Part shown: piece after piece, positions 11,831-23,932 of the stretch
Layout: the number at the start of each line of letters is the position of its first letter
How positions within the stretch are numbered: position 1 is the stretch's first letter
Assembly (NCBI GenBank): GCA_017979445.1
Contig: CM030706.1
Coordinates: 27,812,493 to 27,876,492, forward strand
Origin: Akebia trifoliata
Taxonomy: Eukaryota > Streptophyta > Magnoliopsida > Ranunculales > Lardizabalaceae
Reading direction: 5' to 3'
DNA length: 64,000 bases
Program-made: the position numbers and the translations under genes
Notes under the pieces: model-generated
What the model saw: the letters and a program-made list of their open reading frames with translations, nothing else
Databases searched by the model: none
Told to the model about the DNA's origin: nothing

Positions 11831-13342
11831 CGAAGCCTGCAATTTTCAAAGGGACATGCCATAAGTTTAAAGACACGTGGACTATCTCAATTCTCAATTA
11901 TTCATAGAAAATAGAAGGATATTTAAATCACTAAGAACATTGAGAGGGCAACAAGTTGAAGGCGGCAAGTCATGAGTTTAAGAAAACAAGGGTATCTCAA
12001 ATATTCCCCAAAATATAATAAGTATATATATATCTTCCAAAAGGGGTTGGAGGGGGGACTGCCCCCTTTCGCCCTGCCCTTGTTAGTGATTGCTTTAGTG
12101 AACAAGAGATAAATAAAATCTACATACTTAATACGGTATGAGAAATGACAATAATAATAATAATAATAATATGAAAAATAAAAAAAATAAAAAAGGAGAA
12201 TGATTTTTTTATGGATGATCTTGGATGGACAATGAAAAAGAATAACTACTTTGGAAGTCCTTGCATGGATGAAAATTAAAGAGAAAAAAATATCTTATGT
12301 ATTTCTAGGGACATTAGAGAAAGAGAGCTCAAGCATAAAATAAGAAATAGGACATTGACAATAGTATTAAGGTTTAAAATACCTTATCAAAAGAATATTT
12401 TGATCAATAAAAAAGTTGATTCGAACTTACATTTAAATACAATTCGATATATTCTGATATTTTGAACCATATCTGGAAGACAACATCTGACATCAACATT
12501 GGCAAGCGAGTAGTAATTTTGTGTGAAAGGGAAATACAAAAGGTCTAAATTTTGCTCTTTTTGAATATTAATTTTTTGAGAAAAAAAAAAAAAAAAAAGC
12601 TAAAAAACAAACAAGTGCTCAAATGGAATTTCTGAAAAATGTATTAAATAAGGAAATCCAAACGAATACTAAGCATAATGGCTAGGATGTTTTCGTCATT
12701 TAAAAAAAATATTCCATCAGTTTGGTCATTTTAAAATTCCAACTCACCAACTCATCAAAGAGGTGGGTCCACTTCAGTGATAATAGGTCCCACGTCAAGT
12801 GCCACGTGTAGGTGAAGATAATAAAATCCACGGGTTATGATTATGACTGTGAGAAGACGTTACGTAATCTAACACTCCTTCCTTCCCGTAAAGGAAAACT
12901 TTTCTTTTTTAACATTTGTTACTTAACAGCAAAGGGAATCTTTTAGAAGAATCAAATCACTCTAAATATTTGTGACACCACTGGTGAACTGTGTCCCTTC
13001 ACCACAGTCTATTCTGAAAGATTAATTAAAAGACCTTAATACCCTTTTTCTACCATCAGTCAAAAAAGAAAAATCCTTAATTTTACTGTTGATTTAAACA
13101 TATTCCTTTTGATTTTGGTGAATACTTGAGATATCCCCTATATTTTCAGACTAATAACATGACCCTTGACCTTGGTTTTTCTCAAGTAGATAAATCAACA
13201 ATGACCTAAGTGCTCTCATCTTTAATATATAGTTAAAATCTTTGATTTTTCTCAAAATCAGTCATCTTTAGTTTTTTGGGTGATTTTGTTTGATCTTGTC
13301 TTCAATTTTAAGATTCTATCAACTTCACACTTTAGACCTTAA
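11831..13342. other. Non-coding stretch with an AAT microsatellite and an ACGT-box cluster
   Basis: No open frame here has a recognisable product. Low-complexity pieces are an (AAT)n run at 12149-12171 and an A-run near 12580. At 12791-12866 there is a group of ACGT elements: CACGTC, the G-box CACGTG at 12803-12808, and TTACGTAA. Such boxes are common in plant promoters (bZIP/bHLH sites), but no gene is seen on either side. Confidence 0.4.
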
Positions 13343-13681
13343 GGTTCTGTTTGGATTGAGAGAAATGGAGAGAAGAGAAGAGAGGGGAAGAGAAAATAAT
13401 TGAATTTCTCTCCATTTTTCTTGTTTGGATTGTTAAGTGGGGAGAGAAGAGGAGAGAAAAAAAAAGGTGGATTTTCTTTCTCTCCAAAAGTGGAGAGAAG
13501 AGGAGAGAAAACTGTTAAAAATATTTTATAATGTCAACTTTGCCCCTTGAACTCTTTTAAGATATTTTAAAATTTCAAAGTTGTCCCAAGTTCTCTCTTG
13601 TCAATCTAAACATGGTGGAGAGAAATTGAGTTTCTCTTCTCCTCTTCTCTTCTCTTCACTTCTCTCAATCCAAACATAGCC
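13343..13681 (+). mobile_element. 339-bp MITE, Tourist-like, copy 1
   Basis: Terminal inverted repeats are GGTTCTGTTTGGATTGAGAG on the left and, read from the right end on the minus strand, GGCTATGTTTGGATTGAGAG. TAA stands at both borders (13340-13342 and 13682-13684), a 3-bp target duplication of the Harbinger/Tourist type. The ends are rich in GAGAGAA or TTCTCTC and no protein is encoded. A second copy in opposite orientation lies at 57663-58013. Confidence 0.85.
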
Positions 13682-13684
13682 TAA

Positions 13685-14379
13685 AGGACAAAATAGGATT
13701 CTTGGAGAAGTAAAGATGGTATAATTTTAGAAAAAAAGTTGAAAGTTTTTATAAGGGGGGCAAGGTTGGAAAGGATGGACTACAAAATGTAAAAATGATT
13801 TATCATAGAAGTCGAAAAGCTTAAAATTGGTAGATGTTTTTTAATACAAAAATCAATGATTTTTGGCTAGATGTTGAAGATGAAGGCATTTTGGTCATTT
13901 TTCATGAGGGTATAAAAAAGAATGAGGTCAATGAGGCATTTATCACTTTGAAAATACAAGGGCTATATCAACCATTCACTCAAATGCGGAAGGATGTGTC
14001 AAAACCACCATAATTTTCCTCACCAAATATCATCATTGCTAAGCTCTTTAACCTCTTGGTTAATGATTGGGAAAATTACTTAATGCATCATGATATAAGG
14101 TTTACTAAATGCCTCTCACCGTAACAACAACCCTTTGCCATCTCTTTCAACTTGAGTTTTTAACGGGGGACCATTTCAACAAATGACAAATGAAGAACGA
14201 GAACTCATAATTTCAAATATTTAAAAGCAATTTTTTATCTATTCCGACGATATGTGATAAGGAATGGATAACAACACTCATATGAAGATTTAGATGTAAC
14301 TTTTGATTCAAATGTATGTTTCACTATTATTATAGATATGTTTTGGGTGTTTTGTGAATGTCTTTTCTTGTTTTTGGTT
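13685..14379. other. Non-coding stretch between MITE and LINE
   Basis: AT-rich sequence without a supported gene, RNA or repeat. Confidence 0.4.
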
Positions 14380-14985
14380 AAGCAAAATGGCATTAATAAG
14401 ATAAGACTATTTTACAAGTCCAAAATGGGTAGTCCTCAACATATCTTCCAGAAAAGCTTTTTTTAGCCAAGGGAGGAAGGTCTTGAACAGAAAAACAAAC
14501 AAAGGGAAAGTTACATAAAATTTCAAAGGATGCAAAAGCATTGGTGACTCCATTACATTCCCTCCATGTATGTTGAATCTTCCATTTAAATTGTGATAAA
14601 ACTTTCTTAATGCCAAGCATTACTGCTTTTGTTTTCCAAGGAATAACAGCTCCTTTCAAGCCATTCACCAAGTGTTGAGTCCATCTCAATGATCACCAAC
14701 TCTTGGCAATTGAGCAATTGAAGTGTTTGTAAAAGAGCAGTCATTTCAACCATGTTGTTCGAGCCACTGCCGAATGACCAACACCCAGTTGTTATCAACT
14801 CTCCTTCCCAATTTCTAAGAGCAAAACTACAGCCCGATGCACTTGAGGAGCCTACTAAGATATTGATAAAAAAAATTGTGGATGATATGGCTTCACAACA
14901 ATACCCAGATCTAGAAGACAATTCAGCTTCGATGGGGAAATAGGCTTTTTGTAAATTCCAACCTCATTCAATTCCAAAATACAAC
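14380..14985 (-). pseudogene. LINE (L1-type) ORF2 3' end: RNase H domain
   Basis: On the minus strand the translation gives a RVT_3-type RNase H: SSSASGCSFALRNWEGELI, NNMVEMTALLQTLQLL, VIIEMDSTLGEW (an acidic catalytic position) and WRECNGVTNAFAS. Plant L1-type LINEs carry this domain after the reverse transcriptase, and many host copies look the same. It is in two frames, so broken. Its upstream part (zinc-knuckle-like region) is found on the other side of the copia element at 29741-30540 in the same orientation, which shows that the copia element landed inside this LINE. Confidence 0.75.
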
Positions 14986-15388
14986 TGTTGGTTGTTTTGG
15001 GCGTCCATGTGGACCCAATTCATGTTTTTCACATATTAGGACTCTTCTTGGAGTTAGAGTCCTAATAAGATTGAGTCCCTATCTATATAGGAGACTGCAA
15101 TCTTATTTCTAATATTTATATATATAAATAGATAAGAATTTAGGACGTGAAAAACACAAACCAAAACATAAACTTCTCTCAATAAATTTCTTCTCTCTAA
15201 GAAGACAATTTTCTAGATTTCTATCAAAAAATCCCTAGGGTTTAAGGCTTGGAAACAGCGACAGCTCTAGAAGCGTTGACGTGACGGGTATTTTGGACTT
15301 TTGATCTCCGACGATCGAATCAACGTGACACGACTCAAGGATTGGATCTTCGCTGTGACACAAGGTATGCTCCCTAAAAATCCTAACA
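14986..15388 (+). repeat. Copia 5' LTR (403 bp)
   Basis: It starts TGTTGGTTGTTTTGGG and ends AAATCCTAACA. It aligns throughout with 29333-29735, with roughly one difference in ten by eye, suggesting an old insertion. CTATATAGGAG near 15082 is a likely TATA element. Confidence 0.92.
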
Positions 15389-15846
15389 TTAGTATCAAAG
15401 CCTTATTTGTTTCGTGCTCCATTGTGTTGTTCAAATTAATAAAAAAATCTAAATCGATTTTTTACTCAATCGAACAAAAACCTAAGATCTCTTTTGACAA
15501 GAATTTTTTTTTTATAAATCGTTTTTGGAAAGAAAGTTAGGTTTTTTTATTCTCCATCAATTTTGAAAAAAAATTTGGGGATTTTTCATTGAACCCTCAT
15601 CGAACACTTCTAAATAAATAAATAAACAAAATAGAGAAAAATAGGGATAATAGATGAGATCTGAAGGAACTCACCTGATCTGTCTCTGATTGAAAATTAA
15701 GTACGCCCATGGTTCTACTTCACCATAATACATTCCTCTGTTTGGAAAGAAAACGGATGTGGCTTCATCAGAGAGGTTGGAATGGTGAGGTTGTAGATCT
15801 CACCACCTGTGTTACTAATGACGGATCAAAACACTTCCAAGTGTTG
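15389..15846 (+). other. Copia leader remnant
   Basis: The 5' leader of the copia element, cut at 15847 by the Athila-like element. No gag coding sequence is recognisable. Confidence 0.5.
15390..15402 (+). other. Primer binding site, degenerate (initiator Met tRNA type)
   Basis: TAGTATCAAAGCC right after the LTR matches the usual copia site TGGTATCAGAGCC with two G-to-A changes. Confidence 0.8.
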
Positions 15847-17056
15847 TGATGAGACTATCGTTGTTCTTCTCACCGGAGTTAATAATAATCTTACGTTTAC
15901 CTTACTTGTGGGGCAAGTAGGGGGAGAACCAAGAGAAAGGAGGAATAGAGTTAGCTAAGAAGATAAAATTCAAATTAACTAAAAGGAATTAAAACTGTTT
16001 TTCTTTGTATTTTTGAACTTATAAGAAAATGTAAAATTACTAGAAAAGAGACTAAAGTAAATGAAATTAAAAGCAAGTAAACTTATGAAATTAAAACACC
16101 ATTAGAGGTGGATCTACCTAGAACATGTTGATGAGCAATTCTTAGTTTCAAGCCTTTTTATAACTCAATCGTAAGAGCTTGGTGTTAGCTCCTTAGATTA
16201 GAAAGTTTTGCAAATGAAATGAAATAAGGGAACATAAACAAAATAGAATTCTTTGAAAACTTCCTACTACCAATTATCTAGTTTAAGCATACTTTATCTT
16301 GATCTAATCTAAGCATAAAGTATCTATATTAAGAATAATAGGTGCAAGAAACTTAAAGAGAATTCATAAGCATTTTAAATAAAAGAAGGGCATGAAATTA
16401 AAAATAACACAAGAACTTGCTCTAGGCTTTTCCACTCTCCAATGGAGGGGACTTAGCCTAATGTCATTGCAAGAGAGGGAAGATAAGAGATGAAAGAACT
16501 TTTCTTCATTTCATGGAGAAAATTACAACTTCTTCTTCTTCTACTTCTTACAAGACTAATTAGCCAAAAGGAAATAACTAGAAAATGAAAATACAAAAAA
16601 TAAGAGAATAGGCAAAGAGCCTTAGATTAAAGGAGTCTTGGATAAGAGAACTAAGATGAGACCCTTTCTCTAGAAATGAAGGCTCTATTATAGAGAAAAA
16701 TGTGTGTAGAAGAGTCTAAAAGTAGCCTCCACTTTTCTTTGCACAAAAAGACAAAAGAGGAGAATATGAGTTAAGGATTAGGGCATTCCAAAGTGTTAGG
16801 GCATTCCAAAGTGGGCCCAAATGCTTTTGCCTTGAGATTTTGATTCCAAATTGTTGATTTTCTGCACAAGAAACACACGTAATTAGATTTATCTAGTAAA
16901 TGAATTTATTTATATATAATTAAGCTTAATTAACATGCAACGTGGTGGTTTGAGGCTTATCATGATTATTATCTTATATAGAGAAGAAATGGTACAAAAA
17001 TCAAGATAAATATTCGAAAAATGTGCGTATAATTGAGTGTTTGGAGACACTCATCA
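15847..17056 (-). repeat. Athila-like 3' LTR, complete (1210 bp)
   Basis: On the minus strand it starts TGATGAGTGTCTCC and ends GATAGTCTCATCA. TATAATA near 16685-16692 (minus) is a possible promoter element. The segment 15847-16536 matches 25148-25834. Confidence 0.9.
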
Positions 17057-17070
17057 CACCCCCAAACTTA
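17057..17070 (-). other. Terminal PPT of the Athila-like element
   Basis: Minus-strand TAAGTTTGGGGGTG lies right before the 3' LTR. Confidence 0.85.
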
Positions 17071-18348
17071 CCTTTTTCTAGTCCCTAGAAAATAAAACTG
17101 CCACTTTCGCAGGCACCTCGGCACCTCGACTGCATTTAGCGAATGCAGCAAGCCTTGAACCGCTAGGTTACCCCTAGTGGACGAGTTTGACTCGTGAGGG
17201 TTTGCAGAAAATATACACAAAATTTGAAAACAACTTTGAAGTAAAAATAGTCAAAAAAAACTTATATTGAAAAGCACAAGTCTTTTTTTTGGTTTGTCAA
17301 TCAATTAGAAGTACTGCTTGGTATAGAGTCCCAACCCTTATTTCTCTACGACAAAACTTAGACTTAAATTGACCTTTGAGCGATAGTGATTCTAACTTAG
17401 AAATTTAAGAGATTCGATTTCCCAAAATGAGTTTCAACCTTCTAACTACTCAAGAATAACTGGAGTAACTTAGGGTTTAATTCTAAACTTAGCATCCTGT
17501 CTGGGGTAGTGAGAAGTGTGGATATTCACTTTAATACCTCTAAGGGGCTTTATCTGTGATATTCCAGTATACTCACATTTTTACACTTGATGACTTTCAC
17601 CCTACTAAAACTTTACATAAACTTTTGGATCTTTGACTTTTTCTCTTTTTTTATATATATATATATATATTACATCTTCACTATTTTTCTAAGAAAAGTA
17701 GGCAGCCCTTTTCAAGGTACCCAGTCTAATTCAATAGTTGCTGTACAAGGTGTATACAATCCAGTTCTGTTTTTCTTCTAATCAACCAACCAATTGAACA
17801 AGGAAGTCAAAGTTCATCAAACCTAGTTTTTCCTTAAACTCTAGGTAGAAAGAAGGTAACAAGCTCTTTTAATACAATCTAGACTCTTGGTAACCTTATT
17901 AGAAGTGACTATAAACCAAAAGATAACTTTGCTCTAATTTTTGCCTAAGAGAGAAACAAAATGGGGACTCCAGATCATAGCTTCCAATGAAAGACTGATT
18001 AAATATTTTCACTAAGTGCTTAAAAGATACAAGCTAAGACTTTGAGAAAAATACAACAAAGTTGCCAACCAAATATTTTTCAAATTTTTTTTTTTTTGTA
18101 TAAAAGAAGAAAATAATAAGTGGAAATCCAACCCATACACCCCCAAACTTAAACATTATATTGTCCTCAATATTTCAACATATACATGCAAAGGTAAAAT
18201 TGAAATTGACAAAATGAAATGAAGTGGGTTAGATAGCACCTGAGAAAGACCTTATAGTCCTGTTGATATTTAACACAATGTCCCTTGAAGTGCATGGATT
18301 GCCTCCCAGAAGCGCTAAGTTAACGTCTTTAGCTAGACGAAAACATAG
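17071..18348 (-). other. Non-coding 3' region of the Athila-like element
   Basis: No env-like ORF survives between integrase and 3' LTR. The region has an (AT)n run at 17651-17670 and, at 18138-18151, an exact copy of the 14-mer PPT. The start of the region (near 18295-18330, minus GCGCTTCTGGGAGGCAATCC) resembles the post-pol sequence seen in many plant gypsy elements of this group. Confidence 0.6.
18138..18151 (-). other. Second, internal PPT-like copy
   Basis: Minus-strand TAAGTTTGGGGGTG is identical to the terminal PPT, 1.08 kb upstream of it. Confidence 0.7.
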
Positions 18349-19734
18349 TTAATTTTGATAGACGGGATCATCGAGAAAAAGAACTTCCTCCTGCGGAACA
18401 TACTCGAGAAACGGTTTGAGACGTTGGCCATTCACTTTGAAAGTGGATCCGTCCTTAGGATTAAGGACTTCAACAGCACCATGGGGATAGACTGTTTGGA
18501 TAATATATGGGCCAGTCCATCGAGACTTAAGTTTTCCTGGAAAAAGGTGGAGTCTATTATCATACAATAAAACTCTTTGATTAGGAATGAAATTCCTCCT
18601 AAGAATGTGCCTATCGTGAAAGAATTTGGTACGCTCTTTGTACCTTTTGGCACAATCATACGAGTCATTTCTAATCTCTTTTAACTCGTCTAGTTGTAAC
18701 TTTCGCTTCTCACGGCTTTATCAAAATTAAAGTTGAGGCGCTTGATCGCCCAATATGCACGATGTTCTAGTTCTACAGGGAGATGACAGGCCTTGCCAAA
18801 AACTAACCTGTAAGGAGACATCCCTATGGGTGTCTTGAATGCAGTCCTATAAGCCCAGAGTGAATCACTCAATCTCAAAGACCAATCTTTCCTTGAAGGA
18901 TTGACTTTTTTCTAAGATAGTCTTTATTTTCCTATTAGAAATCTCTACTTGCCCACTTGTTTGTGGGTGGTAAGGTGTGGCAACCTTATGCGTTATGAGG
19001 TATTTCTTCATCAACGCGCAGCAAATATCTTGTTGCAAAAATGCGAGCCACCATCACTTATGATAGCTCGTGGAGTACCAAATCTTGAAAAAATCGTCTC
19101 CTTGATGAATTTTATCACAACTTTGTGATCGTTAGTTCTACATGCCACAGCTTCGACCCATTTTGACACATAGTCAACGGCAAGTAGGATGTATTGGTAA
19201 CCTTGGGAGATAGGAAAGGGTCCCATGAAGTCTATACCCCACACGTCAAAAATTTCGATGATCAGGATAGGATTTTGAGGCATTTCATTTCTCTTAGAGA
19301 TTTTTCCTAATCTCTGACATCTATCACAAGATTCGTTAAACTCGTGGGCATCACGAAAAATACTAGGCCAGAAAAAACCGCATTGTAAGATTTTCATGGC
19401 GGTCTTCTTACCACTGAAGTGCCCTCCGCAGGCATGATTATGGCAAAACTCTAGGATACTGACTTGCTCATAGGTTGAAATACAACGTCTAATGATTTGA
19501 TCGGGACAATACTTAAATAAGTATGGTTCATCCCAGAAATACCATTTTGTTTTTGACAGAAGACGAAGTTTCTCTTGACTAGTCATTTTGACTGGGAATT
19601 GACCTGTAACTAGGTAGTTGACAATGTCCGCATACCATGGAGCATTGGCTTGAGAGATTTGCATAAGTTGCTCATCGGGAAAGGATTCAGAGATGGGTAA
19701 GGATTCCTCGGATGCTTGCTTGTTAACTATCCTA
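18349..19734 (-). pseudogene. Athila-like integrase (broken)
   Basis: Reading on the minus strand: an HHCC zinc-binding module ([14 protein letters not shown], then [10 protein letters not shown]), the catalytic core with Asp in [12 protein letters not shown], Asp in [10 protein letters not shown] and Glu in TSGQVEISN, then a C-terminal region [19 protein letters not shown] and SRWTGPYIIQTVYPHGAVEV. The enzyme would insert the element DNA into the host genome. Frame breaks occur near 19010 and 18690-18570, so the protein is split into at least three open pieces. No chromodomain follows. Sequence remains close to the family, as expected for a recent copy. Confidence 0.88.
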
Positions 19735-21065
19735 GACAAGTGATCAGCTACGACATTTTCTGCCCCTTTTTTGTCTCGGATCTCGAGATCAAACTCTTGT
19801 AGAAGTAGAATCCAACGGATTAATCTTGCTTTAGCATCTTTCTTTGATAGAAGGTACTTCAATGCTGCGTGGTCTGTGTAGATCACAACTTTAGATCCTA
19901 TAAGGTAGGGGCGGAATTTTTCAACGGCATAGACCACTGCTAGCATTTCCTTCTCCGTTGTAGAGTAGTTAAGCTGAGCATCGTTAAGGGGTTTACTAGC
20001 ATATTGGATAACATGAGGTTTTTTTCAATTCGCTGACCAAAAACAGCGCCTATTGCATAATCTGAAGCGTCGCACATAACTTCGAATGGAATGCTCCAGT
20101 TTGGAGGTTGAATAATGGGTGCCGAAACTCGGACTTGAGCTTGTTGAACGCAGAGAGACATGACTCTGAAAAGTCGAAAGGAACATCCTTTCCCAATAGC
20201 TCACATAAAGGCTTCGAGATTTTTCGAAATCTTTAATGAATCTACGATAAAAACCCGCATGGCCTAGGAATGACCTAATTTCTTTGACCGTTCTAGGAGG
20301 TGGTAATTTTTCAATTAGACCTACCTTTGCCTTATCTACCTCAATCCCTTTAGCAGAAACAATGTGCCCTAGCACAATCCCCGATGTTACCATGAAATGG
20401 CATTTTTCCCAATTGAGGACTAGATTGACCTCTTTGCAACGTTGAAGGACCAAAGTCAAGTGATGGAGACATTCCTCAAAACTTGGTCCGAAAATTGAAA
20501 AATCGTCCATGAACACTTCGAGATATCTTTCTAGCATGTCGGAAAATATACTCATCATGCACCGTTGAAAAGTAGCGGGTGCATTGCATAATCCAAAAGG
20601 CATGCGACGATACGCGAAAGTTCCAAAGGGACAGGTGAACGTTGTTTTCTCTTGATCGATTGGAGCAACAGGTATCTGGTTGTACCCGGAATAACCATCT
20701 AAGAAGCAATAATAAGAATGTCCTGCTAGACGCTCTAACATTTGATCAATGAAAGGTAAGGGGAAATGATCCTTAGGAGTCATCGAGTTGAGTTTCCTAT
20801 AATCGATACACACTCTCCATCCATTTTGGACTCGAGTGGGGATTAATTCATTGTCTTGGTTCACTACCACAGTGATACCAGATTTTTTAGGAACTACTTG
20901 TATAGGACTCACCCAACGACAGTCAGAGATAGGATAGATAATACCCGCATCTAGCAATTTCATCACTTCCATCCGAACCACGTCTTTCATGACAGGATTT
21001 AGTCGTCTCTGAGGTTCTAAGGAAGGTTTAGCAAAATCCTCTAAACGAATGTGGTGCATCACCAC
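19735..21065 (-). pseudogene. Athila-like reverse transcriptase and RNase H (broken)
   Basis: The RT reads in one frame from 21065: WRVCIDYRKLNSMTPKDHFP, YYCFLDGYSGYNQIPV, FGTFAYRRMPFGLCNAPATF, and the catalytic motif VFMDDFSIFG (FMDD where many elements have YVDD). GFYRRFIKDFEKS precedes a frameshift near 20180. The RNase H follows in two frames: VMCDASDYAIGAV (first Asp), TTLQRRRKC or, in the other frame, [29 protein letters not shown] and [10 protein letters not shown]. These would copy the RNA into DNA and remove the RNA. All key motifs are present; only the frame is lost, in two places. Confidence 0.9.
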
Positions 21066-21223
21066 AGATGGACTAATTCCTTGATGTCAGCTATGCTCCA
21101 ACCAATAGCTTCTTGATGTTCCTTTAATACTCCTAACAACTTTCCCTCTTGGACTTCATTGAGGTGAGAGGAAATGATCACAGGCAAGGTTTGATTCTTG
21201 CCAAGAAATGCATATCTCAAGGT

Positions 21224-21900
21224 CTATGGAAGAGACTTGAGTTCCAATTTTGGAGGCTCGACATGAGAAGGAACAAGATTGGATGTGCGTACAGGAAGAC
21301 TTTCAGCTTTTGCGTGCCACCGCACAGAATCTAAGAGTGGAACGGATTCAAGCAAAGCATTGACTTCGCTTATAGACTCTTCTACGTCCAAGTCAAGGCC
21401 AAAGTGAGCCAAACATTTCTTTAGGGGATCAGAGTACCCTAATTCTTGATACGTTTGATTGAATAGCGTATCTATCATGTTCACTTCCTCCATACCATCA
21501 TCTACATCAATTCCTTGGAAATTGTGGAAGACGTTCAGTTTCACTTTTATATCCCCAAATGCTAAAGTCATAATTCCGTTTCTACAACGAATGACTGCGT
21601 CAGACGTGGCTAAGAATGGACGTCCTAAGATGATAGGAATATGACTGTTCGAATTGATGACTGGCTCTGTGTCTAAGACAACAAAGTCAACAGGAAAATA
21701 GAAATCTTTGACTTTAACTATCACGTCCTCAACTATACCCTTTGAATTTTTATGGACCTATCGGCTAGACTCAACGTGATATCTGTGGGTTTCAAAACCC
21801 CCAAACCTATTGTTTATAAACCGAATATGGTAAAAGGTTCACACTGGCCCCTAAGTCTAAGAGACATTTTTCGACCACTTGATTTCCAATATGAATAGAA
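21224..21900 (-). pseudogene. Athila-like aspartic protease region (broken)
   Basis: The active site reads CLLDLGASVNLLPYS (about 21830-21897), DLGAS in place of DTGAS as is usual for Athila/Tat proteases. It is followed by VDFVVLDTEPVIN and IILGRPFLATSDAVI, the flap and hydrophobic-Gly motif of retropepsins, then a linker toward RT. The active-site part and the ILGRPFL part are in different frames (break near 21725-21830). Confidence 0.85.
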
Positions 21901-22014
21901 ATTGTCGGACATCCAGGATCCTTAAATTTGGTGCAATCGTTTGTTGGATGAGTGACGAAGCTTGGGCTGCCATAATAGCTTCCCGAGGAAATGGTGTTTT
22001 CCTTTTAGCTGTGG

Positions 22015-23932
22015 TCAAATCCTTAAGAATTTCGCATAAGAAGGTATCTGCTTAATGGCATCTAGGAATGGGATATTGATATGCACATTTTGGAAGACTT
22101 CTAAGACACCCTCAAACTGCTTACCTTTTTTAGAATCTCTAAGGCGATGGGGAAATGGAGCTTTTGGAATTGGCAAAATGATAGGAGGATTTTCCAAATC
22201 TTTCTTCTTCTCTGTTGGAGACTCTATGGCTTCTTTTTGAACTTTGTCCTTTTCTAAGACCTTTTCTCCCGTGTCAATAGGTTGGACCTTGTTGTCCACT
22301 TCTTTCCCGAACGCAAGGTGTGGATAGCCTGGACTGAGTCTTGTGGAGCTCCAGAATGGCTTCCTACTTCGTATTGACCTTTTGATCCGTTTGGAATCAA
22401 AGGTTGACCTCTAGGGTTAGGGATAGTCTGACTAGAAAATTGACCTTTCTCTCTTCCACTCAAGAAGGAAAGAGCTAACTGCCCCAACTGAACTTCCATC
22501 TTAGCTATGGATTGCGCAGTGACCTGGTTAATCTGAGTTTGATTTTGATGGGTTTGCTGTTGAGTTTGGATGAACTGCTGTTGCTGCCTCATCAACTCGG
22601 CAATCATAGATTCTAAAGACGACTGTTGTTGGGCAGGCTGCTGGTAATTGGTCATGGGATCTGGTATGATGGCTCTGCAATCGATAGATTGTTGGGTTTG
22701 ATAAGGGACTTGAGGAACAATGGCTTGGTTTGTGGAAGAACCAGATTGCCTAGGAAAACTCCTATTGTAACCTGACGGACCACTAGATTGAATAGGTTCG
22801 TTCTGTCTGTATGAGAAATTAGGATGAAACCTATTATCTGGGTGATACGTTTGGCTAAAAGAGTTTGGAGTTGGCTTCTTAAAAACACTATAGCCATTAA
22901 TCGCATTTGCTTGTTCAGCTTTGATTTGAGGCAAGGTGGGACAACACTCGACCAAATGGTCATTGCCGTCGCATATGACACACAAAGAACTCGGTTCGAC
23001 AGTCACTTGCGAAATTGTACGAGGGTCTAGGTGAGGTTTGGATGCTGAGATGGTAAAGGCATCTAACTTCTTCGTGAGATTATTCATCCCACTCACTAGA
23101 CTACACATGACATTTTTGAGATCAGGGTCTGCCTTCATCTCATACATGCCTGTCTTCCTAACCGGATCGTCTCTATCAAATTCTTCTTGGTTAGTACTCC
23201 AGTTTTGAGCACTCTCAGCTAACTCTACGAGGAAATCGTACGCTTGGTTGGGAGTCTGGTTCATGAACTGACCCTTATGCATTGACTCGACTAAGGTACG
23301 TTGATTCATTGTTAATCCTCTATAAAAACTTTGCACCAACTGTGTGTTTGTCAATGCCATGGTGTGGGCACTTGACCAATAAATCATTGAATCTTTCCCA
23401 AGTTTGGGAAAATTCATCATCAGGACGGGCTCTAAAATTTCAAATAGAGTCCTTCATTTTCTCAGTTTTGGTCACGGGGTAGAATTTGGCCATAAATTTT
23501 TTTGATAGAACATCTCAGGTAGATATGGAATTGGGTGTTAGGGAGTTCAACCACGCAGCTGCATGGTCTTCCAAGGATAACGGGAACAGAATAAGCTTGA
23601 TACTCTCCTCATCTAGATTCTGATTTCTAAAAGTTTGACATATAGTCAAGAATCGATTAAGATGGGTGTAAGGTTGTTCACGCTCTAAACCGTGGAACTT
23701 AGGGAGCATATTGATGGTGGCAGCCCTAATTTCAAACTGAGGTGCATTGTTCAACGGTTAAAAAAATGCATGTGGGAGGAGATGCGGAAGCTGGAGCGAA
23801 GAGCTCATTGAGAGTTCGCTCTCGATCACCATCATAACTACTGATGGTGTCTTGCGTATCCTACTGATGGTACGTTCGATCTCAGGATCAAATGGTTCTA
23901 ACACGTTATTTTGTGAACGTCTACCAAGCATA
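22015..23932 (-). pseudogene. Athila-like gag (broken)
   Basis: A likely start is MLGRRSQNNVLEPFDPEIER at 23932. After a stop near 23757 the capsid region follows: INMLPKFHGLEREQPYTHLN and DHAAAWLNSLTPNSIST (Retrotrans_gag pattern), then a further break at about 23515-23420. The part 23420-22254 is open and carries a single CCHC-like knuckle, CVICDGNDHLVECC, then a Gln-rich stretch with repeated QQQ and QTQ. The protein would package element RNA into particles. At least two frame breaks prevent expression of a full Gag. Confidence 0.85.

Noticed and set aside
14752..14943. Plus-strand open frame of 63 codons
   Set aside because: Complement of the LINE RNase H region.
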